This document shows, piece by piece, positions 32,750 to 42,240 of a DNA stretch of 64,000 bases (the stretch's first letter is position 1; each line of letters starts with the position of its first letter). Location: the NCBI RefSeq assembly GCF_000473205.1, contig NZ_KI421507.1, positions 1,841,945 through 1,905,944 on the forward strand. The letters run 5' to 3'. Made by a program: the position numbers and the translations under genes. The DNA is from Pseudophaeobacter arcticus DSM 23566. Its GTDB lineage: Bacteria; Pseudomonadota; Alphaproteobacteria; Rhodobacterales; Rhodobacteraceae. Under the pieces are notes generated by a model that saw only the letters and a list, made by a program, of their open reading frames with translations, was not told the origin of the DNA and did no database searches.

Positions 32750-33895
32750 GTGGATTTTGCTTTGACCGAGGAACAGACCGCGATTTTTGATATGGCTCAT
32801 GCATTTGGCCAGGAAAACATTGCGCCGTTTGCACGCCAGTGGGAAGCCGAGGGCACCATCCCCAAAAAGCTGTGGCCACAAGTGGGCGAACTTGGCTTTG
32901 GCGGGCTTTATGTCAGCGAAGAAACCGGTGGCTCGGCGCTGACCCGGCTGGATGCCACTTTGGTGTTTGAGGCCCTGTCGATGGCCTGCCCTTCAGTGGC
33001 GGCCTTTTTGTCGATCCATAACATGTGCGCCAAGATGCTGGACAGCTTTGCCAGCGACGAAATGAAGGCGCGGATCATGCCGGATGTTTTGTCACTGAAC
33101 ACCGTGCTCAGCTACTGCCTGACCGAGCCGGGCTCTGGTTCTGATGCGGCAGCGCTGAAAACCCGCGCCGACAAGACAAATGAAGGCTACACGCTGAACG
33201 GCAACAAGGCCTTCATCTCGGGGGGGGGCTATTCCGACGCCTATGTCTGCATGGTGCGCACCGGTGAAGACGGTCCCAAGGGCATTTCCACCGTCTATGT
33301 CGAAGACGGCACCCCGGGCCTGTCCTTTGGCGGGCTGGAAGAAAAGATGGGCTGGAAAAGCCAACCCACCGCCCAGGTGCAGTTTGACGATTGCAAGATC
33401 CCGGCCAACAACCTGGTCGGCGAAGAGGGCAAGGGGTTCAAATACGCGATGATGGGCCTGGACGGCGGACGTCTGAATATCTCCTCCTGTTCGCTGGGCG
33501 CCGCGCAGACCGCGCTGAATCTGACGATGAAATACATGTCCGAGCGCAAGGCCTTTGGCAAATCCATCGACCAGTTCCAGGGGCTGCAGTTCCGCCTTGC
33601 GGATATGGAGATTGAACTGCAGGCGGCACGTGTCTTTTTGCGTCAGGCAGCCTGGAAGCTGGATCAGGGCGCACCCGATGCCAGCAAACACTGCGCCATG
33701 GCAAAGAAATTTGTGACCGAGGCGGGATCCAGGATCGTTGATCAATGCCTGCAGCTGCATGGTGGCTACGGCTACCTGGCAGATTACGGTATCGAAAAGC
33801 TGGTGCGGGATCTGCGCGTTCACCAGATCCTTGAGGGCACAAACGAGATCATGCGAGTGATTGTTGCGCGCCATTTGCTGGCCGAACACAGCTAA
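32750..33895 (+). CDS. Acyl-CoA dehydrogenase, probably isobutyryl-CoA dehydrogenase
   Basis: A 381-residue FAD enzyme starting at GTG with GGAGGA 7 bases upstream. SYCLTEPGSGSDAAALKTRA is the acyl-CoA dehydrogenase signature. SERKAFGKSIDQFQGLQFRL and LHGGYGYLADYGIEKLVRDL are the flavin and tetramer motifs. The catalytic Glu is in ILEGTNEIMRVIVARHLL. It would oxidise isobutyryl-CoA to methacrylyl-CoA in valine degradation. That specificity is inferred from the two downstream genes, hydrolase and mmsB, which act later in the same pathway. Confidence 0.88.
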   Translation: MDFALTEEQTAIFDMAHAFGQENIAPFARQWEAEGTIPKKLWPQVGELGFGGLYVSEETGGSALTRLDATLVFEALSMACPSVAAFLSIHNMCAKMLDSFASDEMKARIMPDVLSLNTVLSYCLTEPGSGSDAAALKTRADKTNEGYTLNGNKAFISGGGYSDAYVCMVRTGEDGPKGISTVYVEDGTPGLSFGGLEEKMGWKSQPTAQVQFDDCKIPANNLVGEEGKGFKYAMMGLDGGRLNISSCSLGAAQTALNLTMKYMSERKAFGKSIDQFQGLQFRLADMEIELQAARVFLRQAAWKLDQGAPDASKHCAMAKKFVTEAGSRIVDQCLQLHGGYGYLADYGIEKLVRDLRVHQILEGTNEIMRVIVARHLLAEHS

Positions 33896-33991
33896 GCCCG
33901 GTACTATGCGCCTGTCGCAGCCGGTATCCCGTCCCCACTCCCAGGGCGACAGGGTGCCGGGTGTTTGACCCGCGCCAACAGCGAGGAACCT

Positions 33992-35032
33992 ATGAGCGAT
34001 ATCAATATCCGTGTGATCGGTCAGGCCGGTCGCATCACCCTCAGCCGCGGCAAGGCCCTGAATGCGCTGTCTTATGATATGTGCATGGCCATTGACGCCG
34101 CCCTGCGCCAATGGGCAACCGATGATGCGGTCAAACTGGTGGTCATTGATGCCGAGGGCGAAAAAGCCTTTTGCGCCGGCGGCGACATTGCCGAGCTGTA
34201 TGAGACCGGCACCGCAGGCGATTATGCCTATGGGCGCAAGTTCTGGAGCGACGAATACCGGCTGAACGCCCTCATTTTTGAATATCCCAAACCGGTGGTC
34301 AGCTTCCTGCAGGGGTTCACCATGGGGGGGGGCGTCGGCATTGGCTGTCATGGCACCCACCGGGTGGTTGGCGACAGCAGCCAGATCTCCATGCCCGAAG
34401 TTGGCATTGGCCTGTTGCCCGATGTGGGTGGCTCTTTGATGCTGGCCCTGGCGCCGGGGCGTCTGGGCGAATACCTCGGCCTTACCGCCACACGCATGAA
34501 GGCCGCAGACGCCATCTATGCGGGCTTTGCCGATTTCTACATCCCCGAAAGCTTTTGGCCCGTGTTGATCAACGGGCTGCAAAAAGATGGTGATCCAGCG
34601 CTTTTGGAGGTGGCGTCACAAAAGCCGCCAGCGGGCACATTGGAAACCCAGCAGGCTGAGATCGATCGCTATTTTGCCGGCGAAACCCTGACGGATATCC
34701 TGACAGTGCTAAAGGGAGAACCCAGCGATTTTGCTGAAAAGACCCTAAAGGTATTGGGCCGCAATGCGCCGCTCTCGATGGCCTGCACGGTCGAGCTGTT
34801 GCACCGGTTGCGCGCCAGCAGCCTGAGCATTCGCAAGGCGCTGGAGTATGAATACCGCTTTACCTATCGCGCCATGGACAAGGGTGATTTTCTCGAAGGT
34901 ATTCGTGCCCAGATCATCGACAAGGACCGCCAGCCCAAATGGCAATATGCAGAGCAGGATGTTCCCGCTACCGCCGTCAGCCAGATGCTGATGCCGCTGG
35001 GCGCGGACGCCTTGGTTTTTGAGGAGGAGTAA
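33992..35032 (+). CDS. 3-hydroxyisobutyryl-CoA hydrolase (enoyl-CoA hydratase family)
   Basis: A 346-residue crotonase-fold protein. The oxyanion-hole and acid residues are visible in KAFCAGGDIAELYETG and in GFTMGGGVGIGCHGTHRVVG, then MPEVGIGLLPDVGGS. The C-terminal extension (about residues 260-346) separates the hydrolase from plain hydratases. It releases 3-hydroxyisobutyrate from its CoA ester in valine catabolism. Start ATG 33992 is supported by GAGGAA; an upstream in-frame ATG at 33965 is not. It is followed 3 bases later by mmsB. Confidence 0.85.
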   Translation: MSDINIRVIGQAGRITLSRGKALNALSYDMCMAIDAALRQWATDDAVKLVVIDAEGEKAFCAGGDIAELYETGTAGDYAYGRKFWSDEYRLNALIFEYPKPVVSFLQGFTMGGGVGIGCHGTHRVVGDSSQISMPEVGIGLLPDVGGSLMLALAPGRLGEYLGLTATRMKAADAIYAGFADFYIPESFWPVLINGLQKDGDPALLEVASQKPPAGTLETQQAEIDRYFAGETLTDILTVLKGEPSDFAEKTLKVLGRNAPLSMACTVELLHRLRASSLSIRKALEYEYRFTYRAMDKGDFLEGIRAQIIDKDRQPKWQYAEQDVPATAVSQMLMPLGADALVFEEE

Positions 35033-35035
35033 CAC

Positions 35036-35908
35036 ATGAAAATCGGATTTATTGGTCTTGGCAACATGGGTGGCCCGATGGCTGCCAATCTCGCCAAAGA
35101 GGGTCACGACGTTCTGGGCTTTGACATGGCCAGTGTCACAGTCGAGGGCGTCACCATGGTCAGGTCGGCCGCTGAGGCTGCAGCCGGGGCCGATGTGGTG
35201 ATCACCATGCTGCCCAATGGTCAGATCCTGCGCACCGTTGCCGCTGAGCTGCTGCCCGCCATGCAGGCCGGAGCAGCCCTGGTGGATTGCTCCACCGTGG
35301 ATGTGGACTCGGCCCGTGCGGTTGCAGAACAGGCCGCTGCGGCGGGTCTATTGTTTGTGGATGCGCCCGTGTCCGGCGGTATCGGCGGCGCTGCAGGCGG
35401 CACCTTGACCTTTATGGCCGGCGGTAGCGCCGAGGCCTTTGCCAAGGCAGAGCCCCTGTTTGACATCATGGGCCAGAAGGCCGTGCATTGTGGCGAGGCC
35501 GGCGCCGGCCAATCCGCCAAGATCTGCAACAACATGATCCTGGGCGTGACGATGATTGCCACCTGCGAAGCCTTTGCTCTGGCCGACAAACTGGGTCTGG
35601 ACCGGCAGAAAATGTTCGACGTGGTTTCCACCTCTTCGGGCTATTCCTGGTCGATGAATGCCTATTGCCCGGCCCCCGGCGTTGGTCCGCAGTCGCCTGC
35701 CGACAACGATTACAAACCGGGGTTTGCCGCGGAACTGATGCTGAAGGATCTGCGGCTCAGCCAGCAGGCCGCCGTCAGTGCCGATGCCGACACCCCAATG
35801 GGCGAGCTGGCACAGGCGCTTTATGCCAAGTTTGTCGAAAACGAAGACGGGCTTGGCATGGACTTTTCCGCCATGCTGCCCCGCTTTGAAAAGCGCGGCC
35901 GCAGCTAA
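35036..35908 (+). CDS. mmsB: 3-hydroxyisobutyrate dehydrogenase
   Basis: A 290-residue beta-hydroxyacid dehydrogenase. The N-terminal NAD loop is GFIGLGNMGGPMAANLAKEG. The substrate motif is DAPVSGGIGGAAGGTLTFMA. The catalytic Lys lies in GAGQSAKICNNMILG. The C-terminal helices are complete. It oxidises 3-hydroxyisobutyrate to methylmalonate semialdehyde. The start follows the hydrolase stop by 3 bases with an excellent AGGAGG, so it is the last gene of a three-gene valine operon. The dehydrogenase acting next (mmsA) is not in this window. Confidence 0.93.
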   Translation: MKIGFIGLGNMGGPMAANLAKEGHDVLGFDMASVTVEGVTMVRSAAEAAAGADVVITMLPNGQILRTVAAELLPAMQAGAALVDCSTVDVDSARAVAEQAAAAGLLFVDAPVSGGIGGAAGGTLTFMAGGSAEAFAKAEPLFDIMGQKAVHCGEAGAGQSAKICNNMILGVTMIATCEAFALADKLGLDRQKMFDVVSTSSGYSWSMNAYCPAPGVGPQSPADNDYKPGFAAELMLKDLRLSQQAAVSADADTPMGELAQALYAKFVENEDGLGMDFSAMLPRFEKRGRS

Positions 35909-35946
35909 ACCAAACCTCTGGCGCGCCCCTGCCGAACGCAAGGCTT

Positions 35947-35996
35947 GCCCGGCCCAGAGGTGTCTCTTTCGACCAAGAGACACCTCTGGGCCGGGC
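35947..35996 (+). terminator. Strong intrinsic terminator after mmsB
   Basis: Perfect 22-bp stem: GCCCGGCCCAGAGGTGTCTC and two more bases (35947-35968) pair with 35975-35996 around a 6-base loop TCGACC. TTCTTTG follows the right arm. It ends the valine operon. Confidence 0.85.
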
Positions 35997-36193
35997 TTCT
36001 TTGTGCGCCAATGGCGCGATCCAACCAGCACTTCCGCCCCTGACCTGCTGCGTTGAAAAATTCGGAATTTGTTCAATTTGATTAAAATTCAGAAAATGGG
36101 CACCGGGTTTCCACATTTCAGTCCAAATTCGCAGCGACACCTGAGGTCGGGCCACAGAAAATTTGCGGCCTCCCACAGGGTGCAGGAACTCAC

Positions 36194-37780
36194 ATGGCTA
36201 CGGCGACAGAACTCGATATCAACACCTCCGCCACCGCCGATCAGATGGCGCAGGAGATTTTTGGCGACGGAACCACCGTTGTCAGTGCCAGCTATTCCGG
36301 TGATGCTGCCTCCTCTGGTATTTACTCCGGTGCCGATACAACTGTGGCAGGCGTCGCCCCCGCCGATAGCGGCGTCATCCTGTCCACTGGCCACGTAGAT
36401 GATTTCACCAATAGCTCTGGCACCAGCAATACCAACACCTCCGGCAATACCAGCACCAATACCAGCGGCATCAATGGCGACAGCGACTTTAACACCATTG
36501 CTGGTTCCGCCACCTATGACGCCGCCTTTATGGAGATTGACTTCATTCCCGACGGCGATGTGCTGACGCTGGACTTTGTGCTCTCCTCTGAGGAATACCC
36601 CGAGTTCTCCAGTTCCCAATACAACGACGTGGTTGGCGTTTGGGTCAATGGGGTACAAGCACAGGTCACCATTGGCGATGGCTCTGCCTCTATTGGTAAC
36701 ATCAACCAAAATGAAACCGAAAACATCTACGTCGACAACACCGGCGATCAGTACAACACCGAAATGGACGGGTTCACCATTACCCTGACCTTTACCGCCC
36801 CGGTGACTGCAGGTGAAGTGAACACGATCAAGATCGGCGTCGCAGATGTTTCTGACAGCAATTATGACACCAATCTGCTGGTGGCAGGCGGGTCGGTCCA
36901 GACCGCCTTTGTTGCCCAGGACGATCAGGTCGATCTGAGCTTTAACACCTCAAAAACATTGGATGTTCTGGAAAATGACACCAGTTCAGCTGGCGGCACG
37001 CTGACCGTCACCCACATCAATGACATTGCGGTCTCCCCTGGGGATACGGTGACCCTGGCAACCGGCCAGCAGATCACGCTGAACCCGGACGGGACGCTTG
37101 AGGTTCAGTCCGACGGCGATGATGAGACCGTCTATTTCAACTACACCACCGAAAACGACAGCGGCGACAGTGACACCGGACTGGTCGAGATCAATCAGGC
37201 CCAGGCCTGTTTCATGGGGGGAACCCGGATTGAGACCGATCAGGGCCCCATCGCAATCGAGAACCTGACGGCTGGCATGATGATCCAGACCTATGATCAC
37301 GGGTTTCAGCCGCTGCGCTGGATTGGCCACAGCAGGGTTCCGGTGACCGCGATCACCGCACCGATCCGTATTGCCAAGGGCCAGTTTGGTGCTGAGGCGG
37401 ATCTCTGGGTCTCCCCCAACCACCGAATACTGATCACCGGCCAATTTGCCGAACTGCTGTTTGGCGAAGACGAAGTGCTGGCCAAAGCCAAGGATCTGGT
37501 CAACGACGCGAGCATCCGCCCCGATCTCAGCCTTGAGACGGTCGATTACTATCACCTGCTGTTTGACCAGCACGAGATCCTCACCTCGCATGGGGTATTG
37601 AGCGAAAGCTACCACCCCGGCCCGCAGACAACTGCTGGTTTTGACGCCGAAACCCAGGCTGAACTTTTTGCCCTGTTTCCAGAGCTTTGCCCGCAGACAG
37701 GGGCTGGGTATGGCTTTGCCGCGCGCCTTGCCCTGCGCCAGTATGAGACCCAATTGCTAAACCACTGCCTGTCGTCCTAG
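36194..37780 (+). CDS. Secreted Hint-domain protein with choice-of-anchor L-like region
   Basis: A 528-residue acidic, Thr/Asn/Ser-rich protein. The N-terminal 230 residues match the choice-of-anchor L style: VILSTGHVDDFTNSSG, ITLTFTAPVTAGEVNTIKIG and DSNYDTNLLVAGGSV. A cadherin-like or VCBS-like linker follows. The C-terminal part is a Hint (Hedgehog/intein) domain starting at Cys in QACFMGGTRIETDQGPIAIE, with WVSPNHRILITG and ILTSHGVLSESYHPG. No classical signal peptide is seen; in roseobacters such proteins are usually exported by type I systems, which is inference. AGGA precedes the ATG. Confidence 0.82.
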   Translation: MATATELDINTSATADQMAQEIFGDGTTVVSASYSGDAASSGIYSGADTTVAGVAPADSGVILSTGHVDDFTNSSGTSNTNTSGNTSTNTSGINGDSDFNTIAGSATYDAAFMEIDFIPDGDVLTLDFVLSSEEYPEFSSSQYNDVVGVWVNGVQAQVTIGDGSASIGNINQNETENIYVDNTGDQYNTEMDGFTITLTFTAPVTAGEVNTIKIGVADVSDSNYDTNLLVAGGSVQTAFVAQDDQVDLSFNTSKTLDVLENDTSSAGGTLTVTHINDIAVSPGDTVTLATGQQITLNPDGTLEVQSDGDDETVYFNYTTENDSGDSDTGLVEINQAQACFMGGTRIETDQGPIAIENLTAGMMIQTYDHGFQPLRWIGHSRVPVTAITAPIRIAKGQFGAEADLWVSPNHRILITGQFAELLFGEDEVLAKAKDLVNDASIRPDLSLETVDYYHLLFDQHEILTSHGVLSESYHPGPQTTAGFDAETQAELFALFPELCPQTGAGYGFAARLALRQYETQLLNHCLSS

Positions 37781-37789
37781 GTACAGATG

Positions 37790-38563
37790 TCAAGCAGTGG
37801 GGCGGAACAGGGCCAACAGGGCTTGTTTGGTCTCATGATCAACCGGGAACATCATCTCCAACCTCAGCTCTGACATCGCCAGATCCCCGGTCGAGGTGAA
37901 CTGCGTCAGGGTTGAAAACAGTTTCAGATCCAGTCCGTTAAACCGATAATGAGTTGGGATCACCGCTGGCATTTGCTCCAGAACGGGACGCGAATGTGCA
38001 GCCACCCGGCGCTGCAACTGCTGCATCGCCTGCTGCAAAACCGGCGCCTTGCCAAGATGGGACAGCTCATTGCGCAATCGCATCAAAGTCAGCGCTTCGA
38101 CCTCTTCCAGATTGACCAAGGCACCGCGCAGAGCCTCGTTTGCGCACAGGGCATCAATCAGGCTGTCGTCGAGCTGCACTCCAACAGAGGTCAACAGGGC
38201 TGCGGCAGGGGGATTCATCGCTTTTAGAATCCAGTGATGATCAATCGCAATTGCCGGAAAAGGCGCGTGACGCTCCAGCATCCATTCAACCGCCTGCGCC
38301 AAGGGCGCGCGATCCTCGTCTTTCAGTTCACCGCCACCAAAGGCTGGGGCAAATCCGGCTGCAAGCAATAGCTGGTTGCGCGCCGCCAGTGGCATTTGCA
38401 GCTCTTCCCCCAGCCGCAGTGCCATATCACGACTGGCGCGGGCGCGTCCGGTCTCCAGAAAAGAGACATGCCGGGCAGAGACCTGTGCCGAAAGCGCCAG
38501 GTCAAGCTGGCTCATGCGGCGAATGCCCCGCCATTCTTTCAACAGCGCTCCAAAGCCACTCAT
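37790..38563 (-). CDS. XRE-family regulator with MmyB-like ligand-binding domain
   Basis: A 257-residue regulator. The N-terminal helix-turn-helix is in GALLKEWRGIRRMSQLDLAL followed by VSARHVSFLETGRARASRDM. The C-terminal domain (PFPAIAIDHHWILKAMNPPA...) is the MmyB-like ligand-binding type. I chose ATG 38563 (MSGFGALLKE) because family members start there; earlier in-frame starts exist at 38578 and 38635. It diverges from a small membrane-protein gene and probably controls it. Its 3' end abuts the Hint-domain gene. Confidence 0.85.
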   Translation of the reverse strand: MSGFGALLKEWRGIRRMSQLDLALSAQVSARHVSFLETGRARASRDMALRLGEELQMPLAARNQLLLAAGFAPAFGGGELKDEDRAPLAQAVEWMLERHAPFPAIAIDHHWILKAMNPPAAALLTSVGVQLDDSLIDALCANEALRGALVNLEEVEALTLMRLRNELSHLGKAPVLQQAMQQLQRRVAAHSRPVLEQMPAVIPTHYRFNGLDLKLFSTLTQFTSTGDLAMSELRLEMMFPVDHETKQALLALFRPTA

Positions 38564-38707
38564 CTTGCCCATCCTCATCTGCGGTTCTTCACCTGCGGTC
38601 TTGGCCAGCCTATTCGCTGTGTACAGGGATTTCACCTACCTCTGAGGTAATTGTTTTCCTGTCCTCCGCGCGGGATGCTCAGGACATCACGCAACAGGAG
38701 ACCACTG

Positions 38708-39145
38708 ATGACACATGACACCGCCACCAAGGCGCTCAAACTTGCAGCCCTCGGCACGGTTCTTTTTGGGCTGGGAATGGTTCTCGCCCTGGTATCGCCG
38801 CTTCGGGTTGCCCTGGAGCTGTTTCTGGACCTGGTGCATTTTCCGCTGGACGGCCAACAAGCACTGGACAGCGATAGCACCCATGTGCTGGCTGCGATTT
38901 CAGGCGGGCTGCTGGTCGGCACCGGCAGCCTGATCTGGGGCATCACAACAGAAGTCTATAGCAAGGCCCCAAAGATCGGCGGCCGCATCATCCTGACTGG
39001 TATCCTGGCCTGGTACCTGCCCGACAGCTTTGGCTCCTATATGGTCGGAGCCTGGTTCAACGTGGTTCTGAACACTGTGTTTCTGGCGATGTTTGCCGTG
39101 CCAATCCTGCTGTATCGCCCGGTCAAACAGCCCGTAACCGCCTGA
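38708..39145 (+). CDS. Small integral membrane protein
   Basis: A 145-residue protein with about four membrane segments (LAALGTVLFGLGMVLALVSP, VLAAISGGLLVGTGSLIWGI, IILTGILAWYLPDSFGSYMV, and VVLNTVFLAMFAVPILLY). The ATG 38708 has AGGAG upstream. It diverges from the XRE regulator. No family is recognised. Confidence 0.75.
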   Translation: MTHDTATKALKLAALGTVLFGLGMVLALVSPLRVALELFLDLVHFPLDGQQALDSDSTHVLAAISGGLLVGTGSLIWGITTEVYSKAPKIGGRIILTGILAWYLPDSFGSYMVGAWFNVVLNTVFLAMFAVPILLYRPVKQPVTA

Positions 39146-39171
39146 CCGGTGAGCCCCCTTTTGGAATAGGA

Positions 39172-39194
39172 TTGGCCGGAACAACACCGGCCAA
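39172..39194. terminator. Bidirectional hairpin between a membrane-protein gene and uvrA
   Basis: TTGGCCGG-AACAACA-CCGGCCAA, perfect 8-bp stem, in the 53 bases between two convergent genes. It can serve both, although neither side has a long U-run. Confidence 0.55.
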
Positions 39195-39198
39195 CCGC

Positions 39199-42057
39199 TT
39201 ATTCTGCCGCGACTTTCTTATTTGCCAGCATCTCTTTCAAATAGCGCCCTGTATGGCTGAGGGGTTCTTTGGCAATGGTTTCCGGCGTGCCGGTGGCGAC
39301 GATCTCACCACCGCCATCGCCGCCTTCGGGGCCGATATCAATGATCCAGTCGGCTGTTTTGATCACATCAAGGTTGTGTTCAATCACCACCACGGAATTG
39401 CCCTGATCAACCAATTCATGCAGCACCTCGAGCAGCTTTTTCACATCCTCAAAATGCAGCCCCGTGGTGGGTTCATCCAAAATGTAAAGCGTCCGCCCGG
39501 TCGAGCGTTTGCTCAGCTCCTTGGAGAGTTTCACCCGCTGGGCCTCACCACCGGACAGGGTGGTGGCCTGCTGGCCGACCTTGATATAGCCCAGACCAAC
39601 CCGCATCAGCGCGTCCATCTTGTCGCGGATAGTGGGCACGGCCTGAAAAAACGCCTGGGCGTCTTCGACTGTCATATCAAGCACATCTGCGATGCTCTTC
39701 CCCTTGAAACGCACCTCCAGTGTCTCGCGGTTATAGCGCGCGCCTTTGCAGGTTTCGCATTCCACATAGACGTCCGGCAGGAAATGCATCTCGATCTTGA
39801 TGACCCCGTCCCCCTGGCAGGCCTCGCAGCGGCCCCCCTTGACGTTAAAGCTGAACCGCCCCGGTTTATAGCCGCGCGTCTTGGCCTCGGGCAGGCCGGC
39901 AAACCAGTCGCGGATCGGGGTAAAAGCGCCAGTATAGGTGGCGGGGTTTGATCGTGGCGTGCGGCCAATGGCGCGCTGGTCGATGTCGATCACCTTGTCC
40001 AGATGCTCAAGCCCCTTGATGCTTTCGCAGGGCGCTGGGGTCTGGCGGGCACCATTGAGCCGCATCGAGGCGGTTTTGAACAGGGTTTCAATGGTCAGGG
40101 TGGATTTACCCCCGCCCGAAACCCCGGTCACACACAAGAATGTGCCCAGTGGGAATTCCGCCGTGACATTTTTCAGGTTGTTGCCAGTGGCCTTGACCAC
40201 CTTCAGCTTTTTCTTGTTGCCCTTACGCCGTTTCGCCGGAACCGGGATCTCGCGCACGCCAGCCAGATACTGGCCGGTAATTGACGCCGCATCGGCGGTG
40301 ACCTGCGCCGCAGTGCCGTGGCTGACCACTTCGCCGCCATGCACACCGGCACCGGGGCCGATGTCAAAAACATAGTCGGCCTGACGGATCATATCCTCGT
40401 CATGTTCCACCACGATCACCGTATTGCCCTGATCGCGCAGGTTTTTCAGGGTGGTGATCAGCCGGTCATTGTCGCGCTGGTGCAAACCGATCGAGGGCTC
40501 ATCCAGCACATATAGCACCCCTGTCAGGCCCGAGCCAATCTGGCTGGCCAAACGGATCCGCTGGCTTTCGCCCCCCGACAGGGTGCCACTGGCCCGCGAC
40601 AGGCTCAGGTATTCCAGACCTACGTTGTTCAAAAAGCCAAGCCGCTCGCGGATCTCTTTGACAATGGCGCGGGCGATTTCTTGTTTCTGCTTGGTCAGAT
40701 GGTTGGGCACATCCTCGATCCAGGCCAGCGCCTCGCGGATGGATTTCTGCACCACCTGCCCCGCATGTACCCCGGCAATCTTGACCGCCAGGGCCTCTTC
40801 GCGCAGACGATAGCCGCCGCAGGCGCCACAGGGGCGATTGTTCTGGTAGCGTTCAAACTCTTCACGGATCCAGTTGCTGTCGGTTTCGCGGTAGCGCCGT
40901 TCCATATTGGGAATGACGCCTTCAAAGACGCGGGTGACCTCATAAACCCGGCCACCTTCGTCATAGCGGAAGGGGATTTCTTCCTCACCAGAGCCGCGCA
41001 GGAACACCTGCTGCACCTTGGGGTCCAGGTCTTTCCACTGGGTGTTCTTGTTGAACCCATAGTGTTTGGCGATGGCCTCAATTGTCTGCAGGAAATAGGG
41101 CGATTTGCCTTTCCGCCAGGGCGCCAGGGCACCATCATAGATTTTCAGGCTTTGGTCCGGAACCACCAGACGTTCATCAAAGAACAGCTCGACCCCCAGC
41201 CCGTCGCAGACGGTGCAGGCGCCAAAGGGCGCATTGAACGAAAACAGCCGGGGTTCGATCTCGGGGATGGTAAAGCCGCTGACGGGGCAGGCAAAATTCT
41301 CGCTGAAGGTCAGCCGTTCAGGATCACCTTCGCGCGGTGCAGTTTCCAGAATGGCAATGCCATCGGCCAGATCCAGCGCGGTGCGCAGCGAATCTGCCAA
41401 CCGGGTCTCCAGACCCTCGCGCACCACCAGACGATCCACCACAACATCAATGTCATGACGGAACTTCTTGTCCAGGGTCGGCGGCTCATCCAGTTCGTAA
41501 AATTCACCGTCGACCTTGACCCGCTGAAAGCCCTGTTTGCGCAGCTCCAGCATTTCCTTTTTGTACTCGCCCTTGCGGTCGCGCACGATGGGCGCAAGCA
41601 AAAAGCCACGGGTGCCCTCCTCCAGCGCCATCACCCGGTCGACCATATCCTGCACCTGCTGCGCCTCGATGGGCAGACCGGTGGCGGGGCTAAAGGGCGT
41701 GCCGGCCCGGGCAAACAGCAGCCGCAGATAGTCATAGATCTCGGTCACGGTGCCGACAGTGGAGCGCGGGTTTTTCGAGGTGGTCTTTTGTTCGATCGAA
41801 ATTGCCGGGCTGAGGCCGGAGATATGATCCACATCCGGCTTTTCCATCATGTCGAGGAACTGCCGGGCATAGGCTGACAGGCTTTCGACGTAGCGGCGCT
41901 GGCCCTCGGCGTAGATGGTATCAAAGGCAAGCGAGGATTTCCCCGATCCAGACAGGCCGGTGATCACCACCAGCTCATCGCGAGGGATATCCACATCAAT
42001 GTTTTTGAGATTATGTTCGCGTGCGCCGCGCACCTCGATGGATTTCAACTCAGCCAT
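39199..42057 (-). CDS. uvrA: UvrABC system protein A
   Basis: A 952-residue ABC-type ATPase that recognises bulky DNA lesions and loads UvrB in nucleotide-excision repair. First Walker A is [13 protein letters not shown] (about residues 34-46). A zinc-binding region carries the CPVSG and CTVCDGLG cysteines. ABC signature 1 is in [20 protein letters not shown]. Second Walker A is [14 protein letters not shown] zinc hairpin has CEACQGDG and [12 protein letters not shown]. Signature 2 is [20 protein letters not shown]. The length is normal. An SOS box before the gene was looked for but not found. Confidence 0.97.
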   Translation of the reverse strand: MAELKSIEVRGAREHNLKNIDVDIPRDELVVITGLSGSGKSSLAFDTIYAEGQRRYVESLSAYARQFLDMMEKPDVDHISGLSPAISIEQKTTSKNPRSTVGTVTEIYDYLRLLFARAGTPFSPATGLPIEAQQVQDMVDRVMALEEGTRGFLLAPIVRDRKGEYKKEMLELRKQGFQRVKVDGEFYELDEPPTLDKKFRHDIDVVVDRLVVREGLETRLADSLRTALDLADGIAILETAPREGDPERLTFSENFACPVSGFTIPEIEPRLFSFNAPFGACTVCDGLGVELFFDERLVVPDQSLKIYDGALAPWRKGKSPYFLQTIEAIAKHYGFNKNTQWKDLDPKVQQVFLRGSGEEEIPFRYDEGGRVYEVTRVFEGVIPNMERRYRETDSNWIREEFERYQNNRPCGACGGYRLREEALAVKIAGVHAGQVVQKSIREALAWIEDVPNHLTKQKQEIARAIVKEIRERLGFLNNVGLEYLSLSRASGTLSGGESQRIRLASQIGSGLTGVLYVLDEPSIGLHQRDNDRLITTLKNLRDQGNTVIVVEHDEDMIRQADYVFDIGPGAGVHGGEVVSHGTAAQVTADAASITGQYLAGVREIPVPAKRRKGNKKKLKVVKATGNNLKNVTAEFPLGTFLCVTGVSGGGKSTLTIETLFKTASMRLNGARQTPAPCESIKGLEHLDKVIDIDQRAIGRTPRSNPATYTGAFTPIRDWFAGLPEAKTRGYKPGRFSFNVKGGRCEACQGDGVIKIEMHFLPDVYVECETCKGARYNRETLEVRFKGKSIADVLDMTVEDAQAFFQAVPTIRDKMDALMRVGLGYIKVGQQATTLSGGEAQRVKLSKELSKRSTGRTLYILDEPTTGLHFEDVKKLLEVLHELVDQGNSVVVIEHNLDVIKTADWIIDIGPEGGDGGGEIVATGTPETIAKEPLSHTGRYLKEMLANKKVAAE

Positions 42058-42240
42058 ACTGCCCTCGTGCCAAATACTCTGGCCACCACGGGATCAATCC
42101 GCTGCCAGTCTTCGACCTACAGATAGGCAATGTGGCGCCAGACTCCAATAGAAAAGTGAGAACGTTAGTGGAACATTTTCCTGCATTTTGGCCAGGAAAC
42201 GCCAAATATGGTGGCTTGGTCTATATCGTGGCGCGACCGC

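Noticed and set aside
33092..34582. 496-codon minus-strand frame opposite the valine genes
   Set aside because: Antisense shadow of the acyl-CoA dehydrogenase and hydrolase genes, His/Gly-rich without domain features.
40681..41877. 398-codon plus-strand frame opposite uvrA
   Set aside because: Antisense to conserved UvrA regions; low-complexity product.
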